DNA of 64,000 nucleotides. Origin: Massilimicrobiota sp. An134. GTDB taxonomy: Bacteria > Bacillota_I > Bacilli_A > Erysipelotrichales > Coprobacillaceae. This document shows positions 1 through 8,371 of this stretch, in pieces. The stretch covers positions 1 to 64,000 of the forward strand of contig NZ_NFLH01000002.1 in assembly GCF_002160815.1 (NCBI RefSeq), given 5' to 3'. Below the pieces are notes generated by a model. It did not search any database and was not told the origin of the DNA. It was given only the letters and a program-made list of their open reading frames with translations. Position 1 is the first letter of the stretch. Each line of letters starts with the position of its first letter. The translations under genes and the position numbers were made by a program.

Positions 1-510
1 TTTCTTGACGATCTCCACGACCTTGTTTTCGTGTTTTCTACTATTGGCGTTGGCTTTTCGATGTGTTCCATCTCCAAATACTGTATCAAGATCCACAAAA
101 TCATATGCTATGGCTTCTTTGATGATCCTGTTGAAAATCTCATCAAAAATTTCTGAATCTCCATATCTTCTGATATAGTTCTGTGACCAGGTTGAATAGT
201 TTGGAACCTCATCATCAATGGACAACCCTAAAAACCATCTGTAGGCAAGGTTCACCTTTGTTTCTTCACATGTTCTTCTCATGGAATGAATACCAAATGC
301 AAAGTTGATAAAAAGCATTTTAAAAAGTACCACCGGATCAATACTTGGTCTGCCAAAAGAACTATATAAAGGTCTAACGAGAGGATATATGAAATTCCAG
401 TCAATAGCTTCTTCAAGCTCTCTTACCTTGTGATCCAATGGTACTAATTCATCTATAGTACTCAAAATCAAGCTGTCATTTTTTCGATTGTTTAAACATG
501 TCATTGCCAT
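1..510 (-). CDS. IS1182-family transposase, N-terminal 170 residues (cut by the window edge)
   Basis: The frame is open from an ATG at 510-508 to base 1 with no stop. The first 90 residues look like the DUF772-type N-terminal domain of IS1182/IS5-like transposases (for example RPSIDPVVLFKM). The FGDGTHRKANAN stretch near residue 145 matches the region of the first catalytic aspartate of the DDE domain. A GGAGG Shine-Dalgarno site at about 520-524 supports the start. The C-terminal catalytic part lies outside, so activity cannot be judged. It mobilises its own element; no relation to the neighbouring exporter genes is implied except as a sign of an accessory region. Confidence 0.85.
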   Translation of the reverse strand, partial: MAMTCLNNRKNDSLILSTIDELVPLDHKVRELEEAIDWNFIYPLVRPLYSSFGRPSIDPVVLFKMLFINFAFGIHSMRRTCEETKVNLAYRWFLGLSIDDEVPNYSTWSQNYIRRYGDSEIFDEIFNRIIKEAIAYDFVDLDTVFGDGTHRKANANSRKHENKVVEIVKK

Positions 511-626
511 AATATTTTACCTCCAAATATGCATTTACATTATACCATATTTTCATGATATAGTGGTAAAATAAAAAGTCGTGGAGCCTCAAAATTTGCA
601 TATTTGGAACGAAGTCATCCACGACA
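511..626 (-). promoter_or_regulatory. Transposase promoter and fold-back leader
   Basis: Read leftward there is an extended -10 (TGGTATAAT; hexamer at 544-539) followed by a GGAGG ribosome site. The 12 bases 522-533, which include part of that ribosome site, are perfectly complementary to 597-608, which lies upstream of the promoter. A transcript entering from outside would therefore contain both arms and mask the ribosome site. The element's own transcript would contain only one arm. The same logic is known from IS10 and IS50; applying it here is inference. Confidence 0.5.
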
Positions 627-667
627 ATAGATATAATACCATATATTTTTCTATTTGAAAACTAAAA

Positions 668-726
668 GCTGTTGACTTTTTACTTTGTCAACAGCCTGAA
701 AAATAGATGTTATCAAACATCTATTT
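668..726 (-). terminator. Tandem hairpins ending the leftward ABC operon
   Basis: Two stems follow one another. AAATAGATGT at 701-710 pairs with ACATCTATTT at 717-726, overlapping the stop codon of the last gene. GCTGTTGAC at 668-676 pairs with GTCAACAGC at 687-695, and read leftward it is followed by a T-rich run. The second has the form of an intrinsic terminator. Confidence 0.6.
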
Positions 727-914
727 TAGGCTGTATGTGTGCGCATTTCATTTTTTAATTCATATAATGCATGACGGGCTTCTTCAATGTCATCAATCAC
801 ATCATAAATTTCTTTACGTTGTTCTTCATTGATAGAATCATATTTAGAAATATCAAGAAGCTTTTCTAAAGCCTGATAAATATAATGATTTGCCTGATTT
901 AATTGTTCCATCAT
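726..914 (-). CDS. Small hypothetical helical protein, 62 aa
   Basis: I do not recognise this protein. It is highly charged and predicted to be almost all helix, with no membrane segment. It is the last gene of the leftward ABC cassette, 9 bp after the membrane gene at 924-1376, and has a good ribosome site (AAAGGAGG) before its ATG ATG start. The terminator hairpins overlap its stop codon, so it is co-transcribed. A soluble accessory role for the exporter is possible but nothing in the sequence shows it. Confidence 0.6.
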   Translation of the reverse strand: MMEQLNQANHYIYQALEKLLDISKYDSINEEQRKEIYDVIDDIEEARHALYELKNEMRTHTA

Positions 915-923
915 TAACCTCCT

Positions 924-1376
924 TTAAATAAATAGATGTATACCAATCATAATCAATATCATTGATACATAATGATAACTCCAAATCTTATAGAATACAA
1001 GTAAAAAAATAAAAACAAGACTCCATAGGATCAATTGTAGAGCGATTAGTCCAAAAGATAAAGGTAAAGAAAAGAAAATAAAAAAGAAAATGTGAATCAA
1101 TGTATAAAAGCTTATATATTTGAACCATTGTTTCAAAAAAATCTCATGTTTCTTTCGTTTAGAAAGACGTAAGCTTATCAATGTATCAAGATAGAGATAC
1201 TGATAAACGATTTGATAGAAAATATAACTCCAGAATATTTGGGTGATAACAAAAATAAGATATCGAAAATCGAAGAAGGGATAGTGAAGAAGAATATAAG
1301 GTGTTATATCCTGATAAAGATATTTCAAAAAATAAACAAGCAAGCCATAAATAACAGTTATTTTAATCCATTTCAT
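924..1376 (-). CDS. Hypothetical multi-pass membrane protein of the ABC cassette, 150 aa
   Basis: No family is recognised. The protein is dominated by aromatic and aliphatic residues and should have four or five membrane segments with a short basic loop (RLSKRKKHE) near residue 72. Its start overlaps the end of the ATPase gene by 14 bp, so translation is coupled to the ATPase. The position suggests a further transmembrane component or an immunity/accessory protein of the exporter; that is inference. Confidence 0.65.
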   Translation of the reverse strand: MKWIKITVIYGLLVYFLKYLYQDITPYILLHYPFFDFRYLIFVITQIFWSYIFYQIVYQYLYLDTLISLRLSKRKKHEIFLKQWFKYISFYTLIHIFFFIFFSLPLSFGLIALQLILWSLVFIFLLVFYKIWSYHYVSMILIMIGIHLFI

Positions 1377-1971
1377 CTAAGAATAATTGTCCCTCTTCTA
1401 AACGATAGATATGTGTATAATGGATATCTGGTAAGTAATCATGAGCAGCAATCACAATGGTATGTCCTTTGTCATGTAATTGATTGATGAGCTGACAGAA
1501 TGTATGAATAGATGTCTGATCTAAACCACGTGTGGGTTCATCTAATAAAATAAGTTCCTGATTTTCCATAATGGCTTGAATGATACCTGCTTTTTGACGC
1601 ATACCAACAGAAAAGTTTTTTAACTTCATGGAGCTATGTAAATCTAATTGAAATTGTTGACACAATGATTCAATATAGCTGCTATCATATTGATTTTTTA
1701 AAGAAGCCAGGAATTGAAGATTATAAGCGAGAGTTTCGTTTTCTAGAAAACCTGGATTTTCAATTAAAGCTCCAATCTGTAAATCATTCTTTTTGGTGAT
1801 TGTCCCTGAAGTAGGTTTGATAATATCGCAGATCAGCTTAAAAAGTGTTGATTTTCCTGAACCATTGATACCATGAATATAGATACATTCATGACCATCA
1901 AGATGAAATGAAAGATGTTGTAATACGGGTTGTTTATGAAAACTTATACTTAAATCTTGAATATCTAACAT
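1363..1971 (-). CDS. ABC transporter ATP-binding protein, 202 aa
   Basis: This is a single nucleotide-binding domain of minimal length. It has a Walker A motif GINGSGKS (about residues 34-41), the ABC signature as a variant (FSVGMRQK, about 119-126), and Walker B with its glutamate (LILLDEP, about 140-146). An H-loop histidine follows (AAHDY). The short form without a C-terminal extension is typical of ABC-2-type exporters. It would power the membrane proteins encoded just upstream (1981-2478 and 2471-3313). The substrate is unknown; small peptide or antibiotic export is the usual role of such cassettes. Confidence 0.9.
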   Translation of the reverse strand: MLDIQDLSISFHKQPVLQHLSFHLDGHECIYIHGINGSGKSTLFKLICDIIKPTSGTITKKNDLQIGALIENPGFLENETLAYNLQFLASLKNQYDSSYIESLCQQFQLDLHSSMKLKNFSVGMRQKAGIIQAIMENQELILLDEPTRGLDQTSIHTFCQLINQLHDKGHTIVIAAHDYLPDIHYTHIYRLEEGQLFLDEMD

Positions 1972-1980
1972 AAATCCTCC

Positions 1981-2478
1981 TTAAAATAGTTTTGTATAAA
2001 CAATATGAAATAAAAAGTTCATAAAGATAGGTAAAGCTAAATAAATAAAATTCTTTTTTTGACCAATTTGTAGATATATGAATGTTGTTTCAATAAAAGT
2101 GACAATAAGATTAAGAATCATAAATAAAATCGTCACAAACATATCTTCTGGTAAGATGCCACCAAAAAAGAAAGCATAGCTTATATAAATAATCATTGTA
2201 TAAATAAAACTGACCATCATTAAGAAATAATAAACGGAAGTATATGTTTTCTGTTCACCAATTCTTGTGATAATAGGAGATAGCAAGCGATTGCATTGTG
2301 CTGTAAACTGATAGTTCATTAATAAAAAGACATTATTCATATAAACACAAAGATAATTCGAATAAATGAGACAAATTGTATAAGTGTTTTTTCCACAAAG
2401 GATGGGTGATGCAAACAACATCATAATCAATATGATCATGACTTTCACATCGAGAAGTTTGAACCATTTTTTAATCAT
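1981..2478 (-). CDS. Putative ABC transporter membrane subunit, 165 aa
   Basis: A hydrophobic protein with about five predicted membrane segments and no recognisable catalytic motif. It overlaps the larger permease gene by 8 bp and ends 9 bp before the ATPase gene, the usual arrangement for exporter subunits. The length is short for an ABC-2 permease, so it may be a half-size partner of the 280-residue subunit. Function is assigned from context. Confidence 0.6.
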   Translation of the reverse strand: MIKKWFKLLDVKVMIILIMMLFASPILCGKNTYTICLIYSNYLCVYMNNVFLLMNYQFTAQCNRLLSPIITRIGEQKTYTSVYYFLMMVSFIYTMIIYISYAFFFGGILPEDMFVTILFMILNLIVTFIETTFIYLQIGQKKNFIYLALPIFMNFLFHIVYTKLF

Positions 2479-3313
2479 TTGTTTCTCTCCTTTTCAATAA
2501 GATCTGAAAACAAAGATAAGAAACTATGGCATATATGAAAAAACAAATCGCATACAATGCAAGATGTGAAAGACCAAATGGATTTTCACGAACATGTTCT
2601 AATCCTAATGCAACTAAATTGTTGATTTGAATAAGAAAAGCTGCTTCTGGAATAGGTAAATACCCTTGAATCAAGGCGGGAATTAATACCAGCAAAATAC
2701 CAATGATCACACCACAACAACGATAGACATATTTGTTGGTGATAAAAGTCTGTAATGCCAAAATAACACTGGACATTAAAGCATAGCCTAAAGAAGTGAG
2801 GGTTATAAAAAGAATCAGATTGATCACTTCAATAGGGCATAGAAGCTGAGTCGTGATATAGTATCCATCAGGATAAGTCATGCTTTGAAAATGTATAGGA
2901 ATTAAAAAAACATGACAGAAAATAAGTAGGCCTACTTGGATCAGGGTGATTACTCCAAAGGTCAAAAGTAAATTTTTGATGCTGACTTCCAGATAATAAT
3001 GTCTTCTTGTTAATCGTGTTTCAATTATGTAAGCACTGCGAGTTTGATGCATATTTAAAAAATCATATGCCATGATATTTGGCAGCAACAGCATCAGTAA
3101 AATAAATAAAAATGGGTTTGTACCTATACGATATAAACTGTAAAAAAATTCAAGTCCAGCATTAGGATAAGCTTCCTGATAACCAGGACTGGAAAAAATA
3201 GATTGTTGAAAACTATAAATAGTGCTTATGATAATGAATATAAAAGTGACAGTCACTAGAAATAGTTTTTCTTTTGAAAGAAACGCTTTCCATAAGGAAC
3301 GATGTCTTTCCAT
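2471..3313 (-). CDS. Putative ABC-2-type permease, 280 aa
   Basis: First gene of the leftward cassette. It begins with a short basic cytoplasmic tail and a membrane helix (about residues 17-34), then a long extracytoplasmic loop, then about five further helices, which is the usual ABC-2 permease layout. A ribosome site (AAAGGAGG) lies upstream of its ATG. The next gene overlaps it by 8 bp. The substrate cannot be read from sequence. The divergent LytTR regulator at 3476-4180 is the likely controller. Confidence 0.7.
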   Translation of the reverse strand: MERHRSLWKAFLSKEKLFLVTVTFIFIIISTIYSFQQSIFSSPGYQEAYPNAGLEFFYSLYRIGTNPFLFILLMLLLPNIMAYDFLNMHQTRSAYIIETRLTRRHYYLEVSIKNLLLTFGVITLIQVGLLIFCHVFLIPIHFQSMTYPDGYYITTQLLCPIEVINLILFITLTSLGYALMSSVILALQTFITNKYVYRCCGVIIGILLVLIPALIQGYLPIPEAAFLIQINNLVALGLEHVRENPFGLSHLALYAICFFIYAIVSYLCFQILLKRRETND

Positions 3314-3475
3314 AAAATTATTGTCCTCCTTTCTTATATGTTTCCTTTATACCTTAACAGACTTATGCAAAAATAAGTCGAAAGTGTGCTAAAAATGCAC
3401 AAACAGGAGTGAAAGTGGCATTTTTTATTTAAAAATGAATAGGTAAAATAAAAAAAGGGATAAGGAGTGAAGGAC
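3314..3475. promoter_or_regulatory. Divergent promoter region between ABC cassette and LytTR regulator
   Basis: This region must hold both promoters. Leftward, GGTATAAA reads as a -10. A 20-bp inverted repeat GACTTA-N8-TAAGTC at 3360-3379 sits just upstream, where an operator would overlap the -35. A GAAAGTG repeat occurs at 3380 and 3411, spaced 31 bp, close to three helical turns. LytTR proteins usually bind such spaced direct repeats, so either element could be its site. The rightward promoter is weak and not clearly placed. Confidence 0.4.
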
Positions 3476-4180
3476 ATGAAAGTATTTATTTGTATGGATG
3501 ATGAAGATTGTATAGAAAAATTAAGTGAATTATTATATCAGACACATATGGAAGAAGATATATCTATTGATAGCTATGATCAATTTGTCAATATAGCATT
3601 TTTACGTCAAAGAGAAAGCTACGATGTGGCTTTTATTGGAGATCGTATTCATGGTGACAATGGTTTTTTAATGGGTGAGTATTTACATGATGCGAATCCT
3701 GAATGTTTGATTATCTATATTGGTGATGATTATGCGCATATGCATGAAAGTTTTCGGGCATATGGATATCAGATGTTTTTAAAACAGGAATTACCAGAAC
3801 TGTTTAATGGTGAATTTCAAAGAATATGGAGTCATTACCAAAAATTACATCACGAGGAAATCTTCTATCTTGATAATGGAGGAACACGACGTTTTTTACC
3901 AGGGGAAATCGTTTATATTGAAAATGGACGTTTTCAAACACAGGTGGTGACTGCACATCAGCGTTTTTATGGACATTTTGGTGATTTAACCAAAACAAAA
4001 ACGAAGTTATTGAAGTATTCTTTTTTTCAGATGCATCCCCGTTATTTTGTAAATATGCATTATATTTTAATGATTCGAAATGGTGAATTAGAAATGAAAA
4101 ATGGGGATTGTATTCCAACTTCTATTATGAATAAAGAATTAATTAATGATGCGATTCAATCTTTTCTTTCTAGTCAGTAA
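3476..4180 (+). CDS. LytTR-family DNA-binding regulator with degenerate receiver domain, 234 aa
   Basis: Residues 1-115 have a receiver-like fold and 130-234 are a LytTR DNA-binding domain (FLPGEIVYIENGR, then HPRYFVNM). A frame with an upstream GTG at 3467 exists, but the AAGGAG at 3462-3466 is placed correctly only for the ATG at 3476. The acidic pocket (D8, D9) and the lysine (K103) remain. However, the position of the phosphorylated aspartate aligns with G55, and the conserved threonine aligns with G83. No sensor kinase gene is adjacent. It probably controls the divergent ABC cassette and may act without phosphorylation. Confidence 0.85.
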   Translation: MKVFICMDDEDCIEKLSELLYQTHMEEDISIDSYDQFVNIAFLRQRESYDVAFIGDRIHGDNGFLMGEYLHDANPECLIIYIGDDYAHMHESFRAYGYQMFLKQELPELFNGEFQRIWSHYQKLHHEEIFYLDNGGTRRFLPGEIVYIENGRFQTQVVTAHQRFYGHFGDLTKTKTKLLKYSFFQMHPRYFVNMHYILMIRNGELEMKNGDCIPTSIMNKELINDAIQSFLSSQ

Positions 4181-4196
4181 AAAATATGAATAAATA

Positions 4197-4225
4197 TTGA
4201 AAAAAAAGGTAAGAAATGATATTAT
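4197..4225 (+). promoter_or_regulatory. Promoter of the purine operon
   Basis: TTGAAA at 4197-4202 and TATTAT at 4220-4225 are separated by exactly 17 bp. The expected start point, about 4232, falls just before the riboswitch. The promoter begins 17 bp after the stop codon of the LytTR gene. Confidence 0.65.
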
Positions 4226-4232
4226 TCAATTA

Positions 4233-4328
4233 GTTATACAACTGACGGAAGTGGAATAGACCACATGGAGTATAATGGGAAAGAGTCGACCGTCTGGGCA
4301 ACAGTCTGGACGTTTAGACTCTTTTTTT
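4233..4328 (+). promoter_or_regulatory. ZTP (pfl) riboswitch with intrinsic terminator
   Basis: The first part has ACTGACGG, then a short GTGG...CCAC helix (4251-4264), then GGAGTA. The second part has the hallmark CCGTCTGGGCA at 4290-4300. AGAGTC (4282-4287) and CGTC pair with GACG and GACTCT, followed by seven T (4322-4328), forming the terminator that uses the same stem as the ligand pocket. ZTP riboswitches sense ZMP/ZTP, which build up when 10-formyl-THF is short. They turn on fhs and purine genes, exactly the genes that follow. Confidence 0.9.
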
Positions 4329-4431
4329 GGTTTTTCATAAATTGATAGCGATATCAATAGTCAAAACCATGAATTTGTGATATAAAGAAAGTGTCAAGAG
4401 GTCCTAAAAATAAAAAAAGAAAGGGTGTTTA

Positions 4432-6105
4432 ATGATGTTAACAGATGTAGAGATTGCACAAAGTGCAAAAATGAAACCCATCAAGGAGATTGCTGAAAAA
4501 GTTGGACTTGATGAAGATGATTTGGAGCTTTATGGTAAGTATAAAGCTAAGATTTCATTAGAAGCGATTTCTCAACTTAAGGAAAAAGAAAATGGAAAGT
4601 TAATCTTAGTGACTGCCATTAATCCAACACCTGCAGGTGAAGGAAAGACAACAACAATGATTGGATTATCTCAAGCATTGAATAAATTAGGGAAAAAATC
4701 TGTTGTGGCTATGCGTGAACCAAGTTTAGGTCCATGTTTTGGCGTGAAAGGTGGTGCAGCTGGTGGTGGTTATGCTCAAGTTGTTCCAATGGAAGATATC
4801 AATCTGCATTTTACTGGTGATATTCATGCTATTACGACTGCCAATAATTTAATTGCTGCGATGTTAGACAATTCTATTCAACAGGGAAACCCATTGGATA
4901 TTGATACAAGACAGATTGTCTGGAAAAGATGTGTGGATCTTAATGATCGTGCATTAAGACATATTGTTGTGGGACTTGGTGGTAAAGTCAATGGTGTTCC
5001 TAGAGAAGATGGATTTGATATTTCAGTAGCGAGTGAAGTCATGGCTATTTTGTGTTTAGCAACATCATTGGAAGATTTAAAACAACGTGCAGGACGTATG
5101 ATTGTGGCTTATAATCATGTTGGTGAACCTGTGACGGTGGATGATATTCAGGCCACAGGAGCTGTCACATTATTATTGAAAGATGCTATTAAGCCCAATT
5201 TAGTCCAAACACTTGATCATACGCCAGTCTTTGTTCATGGGGGTCCATTTGCGAATATTGCACATGGATGTAACTCTGTTATGGCAACAAATTTAGCTAT
5301 GAAATTAGGTGATTATGCTATTACTGAAGCTGGTTTTGGAGCTGATTTAGGTGCTGAAAAATTCTTAGATATCAAATGCCGTCAGGCTGGATTAAAACCA
5401 GATGCAGTTGTTATTGTCGCAACTGTCCGTGCGCTTAAAATGCATGGTGGCGTAAAGAAAACAGATTTAGCAGTAGAAAACTTAGATGCCCTTAGAAAAG
5501 GAATTGAAAACTTAGAAAAACATATTGAAAATATTCATAAATACCATTTGCCTAGTGTTGTTGCTATTAATGCTTTTCCAACTGATACAAAGGCTGAACT
5601 TGAATTATTAAAGGAAATCTGTAAACAAAAAGGTGTCGATGTTGCCATTAGTGAAGTGTGGGCAAAAGGAGCAGATGGTGGCATTGAATTGGCTGAAAAA
5701 TTATTAGAAGTCTTAGATACAAAAGAAGCTCATTTTGAGCCATTATATGATTTGAATTTACCAATTGCTGACAAAATCAAAGTCATTGCAAAAGAAATCT
5801 ATGGTGGGGATGATGTGACTTTCACTAAGAAGGTCATGAATAAAATGAAAAAATATGAAGCACAGGGATTAGGTCAATTACCAATCTGTGTCGCAAAAAC
5901 ACAATATTCATTATCTGATGATCCAACATTGCTTGGTCGTCCTCATGGATTTGTGGTTGAAATCAATGATTTGATTCCAAATACAGGTGCAGGATTTTTA
6001 GTCGCTATTAGTGGCGATATTATGCGTATGCCTGGATTACCAAAACAACCAGCTGCCGTGAATATGGATATTGATGAAGATGGCAAGATTGTTGGATTAT
6101 TTTAA
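4432..6105 (+). CDS. fhs: Formate--tetrahydrofolate ligase
   Basis: Makes 10-formyl-THF from formate, THF and ATP, the one-carbon donor for PurN and PurH. The 557-residue length and the ATP-binding [11 protein letters not shown] motif (residues 65-75) are typical. The [18 protein letters not shown] stretch just after it is characteristic of the family. There are two adjacent ATG codons at 4432 and 4435 behind a GAAAGGGTG ribosome site. It is the first gene of the operon directly below the ZTP riboswitch, which makes biochemical sense because ZMP accumulates when this enzyme's product is short. Confidence 0.97.
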   Translation: MMLTDVEIAQSAKMKPIKEIAEKVGLDEDDLELYGKYKAKISLEAISQLKEKENGKLILVTAINPTPAGEGKTTTMIGLSQALNKLGKKSVVAMREPSLGPCFGVKGGAAGGGYAQVVPMEDINLHFTGDIHAITTANNLIAAMLDNSIQQGNPLDIDTRQIVWKRCVDLNDRALRHIVVGLGGKVNGVPREDGFDISVASEVMAILCLATSLEDLKQRAGRMIVAYNHVGEPVTVDDIQATGAVTLLLKDAIKPNLVQTLDHTPVFVHGGPFANIAHGCNSVMATNLAMKLGDYAITEAGFGADLGAEKFLDIKCRQAGLKPDAVVIVATVRALKMHGGVKKTDLAVENLDALRKGIENLEKHIENIHKYHLPSVVAINAFPTDTKAELELLKEICKQKGVDVAISEVWAKGADGGIELAEKLLEVLDTKEAHFEPLYDLNLPIADKIKVIAKEIYGGDDVTFTKKVMNKMKKYEAQGLGQLPICVAKTQYSLSDDPTLLGRPHGFVVEINDLIPNTGAGFLVAISGDIMRMPGLPKQPAAVNMDIDEDGKIVGLF

Positions 6106-6123
6106 ATAGAAGGAGATGGAGAA

Positions 6124-6612
6124 ATGAAAGTAGCAGTGATTATGGGTTCAACAAGTGATTTACCTAAAGTTGAACCAGCTATTCAAATTTTAAAAGATTA
6201 TGGTGTTGAAGTTCAGGTGAGATGTTTATCAGCTCATCGTGCTCATCTAGGACTTAGTGAGTTTATGAAGGAAATCAATCAAAATGGGACAGAGGTTGTA
6301 ATTACAGCAGCAGGTATGGCCGCTGCCTTACCAGGTGTTGTCGCATCGCAAACAGTATTACCTGTTATTGGTGTTCCACTAAGTGGCGCAACATTAGATG
6401 GTATGGACGCTTTGTTGTCAATTGTCCAAATGCCTTCTGGTATCCCAGTTGCAACAGTCGCTATCAATGGAAGTAAAAATGCAGCTTATTTAGCATTACA
6501 GATGATGGCTGTACATCATGAAGAATTAAAAACAAAACTCATCGCCTTCCGTCAGGATAATGAAAAACAGGCAATGAAAGCAAATCAGGAAGTTATGGAA
6601 AAATATCAATAA
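6124..6612 (+). CDS. purE: 5-(carboxyamino)imidazole ribonucleotide mutase / AIR carboxylase
   Basis: Produces CAIR in purine synthesis. The 162-residue protein has the N-terminal MGSTSDLP phosphate-binding loop, SAHRA (36-40) and AAGMAAALPG near residue 62, all PurE hallmarks. No purK lies in this operon. So either purK is elsewhere, or this PurE acts directly on AIR and CO2 (class II type); the sequence alone does not let me decide. It follows fhs by 18 bp with a GGAGATGGAG ribosome site. Confidence 0.93.
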   Translation: MKVAVIMGSTSDLPKVEPAIQILKDYGVEVQVRCLSAHRAHLGLSEFMKEINQNGTEVVITAAGMAAALPGVVASQTVLPVIGVPLSGATLDGMDALLSIVQMPSGIPVATVAINGSKNAAYLALQMMAVHHEELKTKLIAFRQDNEKQAMKANQEVMEKYQ

Positions 6613-6629
6613 AAAAGGAGAACAAAACA

Positions 6630-7334
6630 ATGGCAAAATTATTATATGAAGGAAAAGCAAAACAAGTTTATGAAACAGAAAATCCAAATGAATACATCAT
6701 TCATTATAAAGATGATGCAACAGCTGGTAATGGTGTGAAACATGATCAGTTTGAAGGAAAAGGTGTCTTAAATAATACGATTTCTTGTATTATCTTTGAT
6801 ATGTTAGAAGAAGCAGGAATCAAGACACATATGATTGAAAAAATCAATGAAAGAGATATTCGTGTTAAAAAAGTAGAAATCTTCCCATTAGAAGTCATTA
6901 TTAGAAATATTACAACAGGATCATTCTGTAAAAGATTAGGAGCAAAAGAAGGTATTGTCTTAGATGAACCAATATTCGAATTAAGTTATAAAAATGATGA
7001 CTATGGTGATCCATTAATCAATGATGATCATGCTGTAGCATTGGGACTGGCAACGCGTGATGAATTAAAATATATCCGTGAAACAACATTAAAGATTAAT
7101 GAATTATTAAAAGCATTCTTCTTAAAATTAAATTTAAAATTAGTAGATTTTAAAATTGAATTTGGTAAAACTGAAGATGGTCAAATCTTATTGGCAGATG
7201 AAATTTCACCTGATTCTTGTCGTTTATGGGATGTTGATACAAATCAAAAATATGATAAAGATGTCTTTAGACAAGATATTGGTGATTTAATTGAAACTTA
7301 TAAAGCCGTTTTAGCAAGAATGGAAAATAAATAA
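6630..7334 (+). CDS. purC: SAICAR synthase
   Basis: Joins aspartate to CAIR using ATP. The 234-residue length is that of bacterial monofunctional PurC. YEGKAKQVY near the N terminus forms the nucleotide loop. EVIIRNITTGSFCKRLG (about 89-105) and SPDSCRLWD (about 192-200) are the family signatures. It follows purE by 17 bp and precedes purM by 11 bp, each with a clear ribosome site. Confidence 0.97.
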   Translation: MAKLLYEGKAKQVYETENPNEYIIHYKDDATAGNGVKHDQFEGKGVLNNTISCIIFDMLEEAGIKTHMIEKINERDIRVKKVEIFPLEVIIRNITTGSFCKRLGAKEGIVLDEPIFELSYKNDDYGDPLINDDHAVALGLATRDELKYIRETTLKINELLKAFFLKLNLKLVDFKIEFGKTEDGQILLADEISPDSCRLWDVDTNQKYDKDVFRQDIGDLIETYKAVLARMENK

Positions 7335-7345
7335 GGAGAAAAAGT

Positions 7346-8371
7346 ATGGATTATAAAAAAGCTGGTGTAGATATTGAAGCTGGATACAAATCAGTAGAAT
7401 TAATGAAAGAACATGTCAAAGCAACGATGCGTCCTGAAGTGATTGGTGGACTTGGTGGTTTTGCTGGAGCATTTGATTTAAGTGCCATTAAAAATATGGA
7501 AGAACCTGTTTTATTATCAGGAACTGATGGTTGTGGAACAAAGGTGAAATTAGCTTTTGTGATGGATAAACATGATACAATAGGTATTGATGCTGTTGCG
7601 ATGTGTGTCAATGATATTGCATGTAGTGGTGGAGAGCCATTGTTTTTCTTGGATTATATTGCCTGTGGAAAGAACTATCCTGAAAAAATTGCAACCATTG
7701 TTAAAGGGGTGGCTCAAGGTTGTCTTCAATCTGAGTGTGCATTAGTTGGTGGTGAAACAGCAGAACATCCAGGATTAATGCCTGAAGATGATTATGATTT
7801 GGCTGGTTTTGCAGTAGGTGTTGTTGATAAAAAAGATATTATTGATGGTTCAAATATCAAAGCTGGTGATGTTTTGGTTGGTATCGCATCTAGTGGTGTG
7901 CATAGTAATGGTTTTTCACTTGTGAGAAAAGTTTTTGATATCACAAAAGAATCATTAGAAACATATTATGATGAATTAAATGGAACATTGGGTGAAACAT
8001 TATTAACACCAACAAGAATTTATGTCAAAGCTTTAAAAAATATCAAAAAAGCTGGCGTTCAAGTCAAAGGATGCTCACATATTACAGGTGGAGGATTTTA
8101 TGAAAATGTTCCAAGAATGTTACCAGATCATGCATTAGCCCTCATTCGTAAAGATAGTTATCCTATCCCACCTATTTTCAATCTGATTCAAAAGAATGGA
8201 CAAATCGAAGAACAGATGATGTATAATACGTTTAATATGGGGCTAGGAATGGTGATTGCTTTAGATCCTGCAGATGTTGACACAGCTATGAAAGCTATTG
8301 AAGCAGCAGGTGATCATTGTTATGTTGTTGGACATATTGAAGAAGGTCAAAAAGGAGTTCAGTTATGTTAA
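7346..8371 (+). CDS. purM: Phosphoribosylaminoimidazole (AIR) synthase
   Basis: Closes the imidazole ring of FGAM to give AIR, using ATP. The 341 residues match the family length. Signatures include DYKKAGVDIEAG at the start, GTDGCGTKVKLA (about 59-70) and MCVNDIACSGGEPLFFLDY (about 86-104). ALVGGETAEHPG follows in the second half. Its last codons overlap the purN start by 7 bp, so the two are translationally coupled. Confidence 0.97.
   Translation: MDYKKAGVDIEAGYKSVELMKEHVKATMRPEVIGGLGGFAGAFDLSAIKNMEEPVLLSGTDGCGTKVKLAFVMDKHDTIGIDAVAMCVNDIACSGGEPLFFLDYIACGKNYPEKIATIVKGVAQGCLQSECALVGGETAEHPGLMPEDDYDLAGFAVGVVDKKDIIDGSNIKAGDVLVGIASSGVHSNGFSLVRKVFDITKESLETYYDELNGTLGETLLTPTRIYVKALKNIKKAGVQVKGCSHITGGGFYENVPRMLPDHALALIRKDSYPIPPIFNLIQKNGQIEEQMMYNTFNMGLGMVIALDPADVDTAMKAIEAAGDHCYVVGHIEEGQKGVQLC

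Larger units (their letters stand above)
1..626 (-). mobile_element. IS1182-type insertion sequence, one end (continues past the window edge)
   Basis: A leftward transposase gene occupies 1-510, and about 115 bp of non-coding end sequence lies upstream of it. GTCGTGGA at 578-585 and TCCACGAC at 618-625 form an inverted repeat that probably marks the outer tip of the element. The other end is outside the window, so the terminal repeat and the target duplication cannot be confirmed. Family assignment rests on the transposase. Confidence 0.7.

Noticed and set aside
1212-1487. Rightward frame across the 150-aa membrane protein and ABC ATPase genes
   Set aside because: It is antisense to two tightly coupled genes, has no ribosome site and looks like no known protein.
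3804-4118. Antisense frame inside the LytTR regulator gene
   Set aside because: No start signals and no recognisable protein; the sense protein has a clear LytTR domain.
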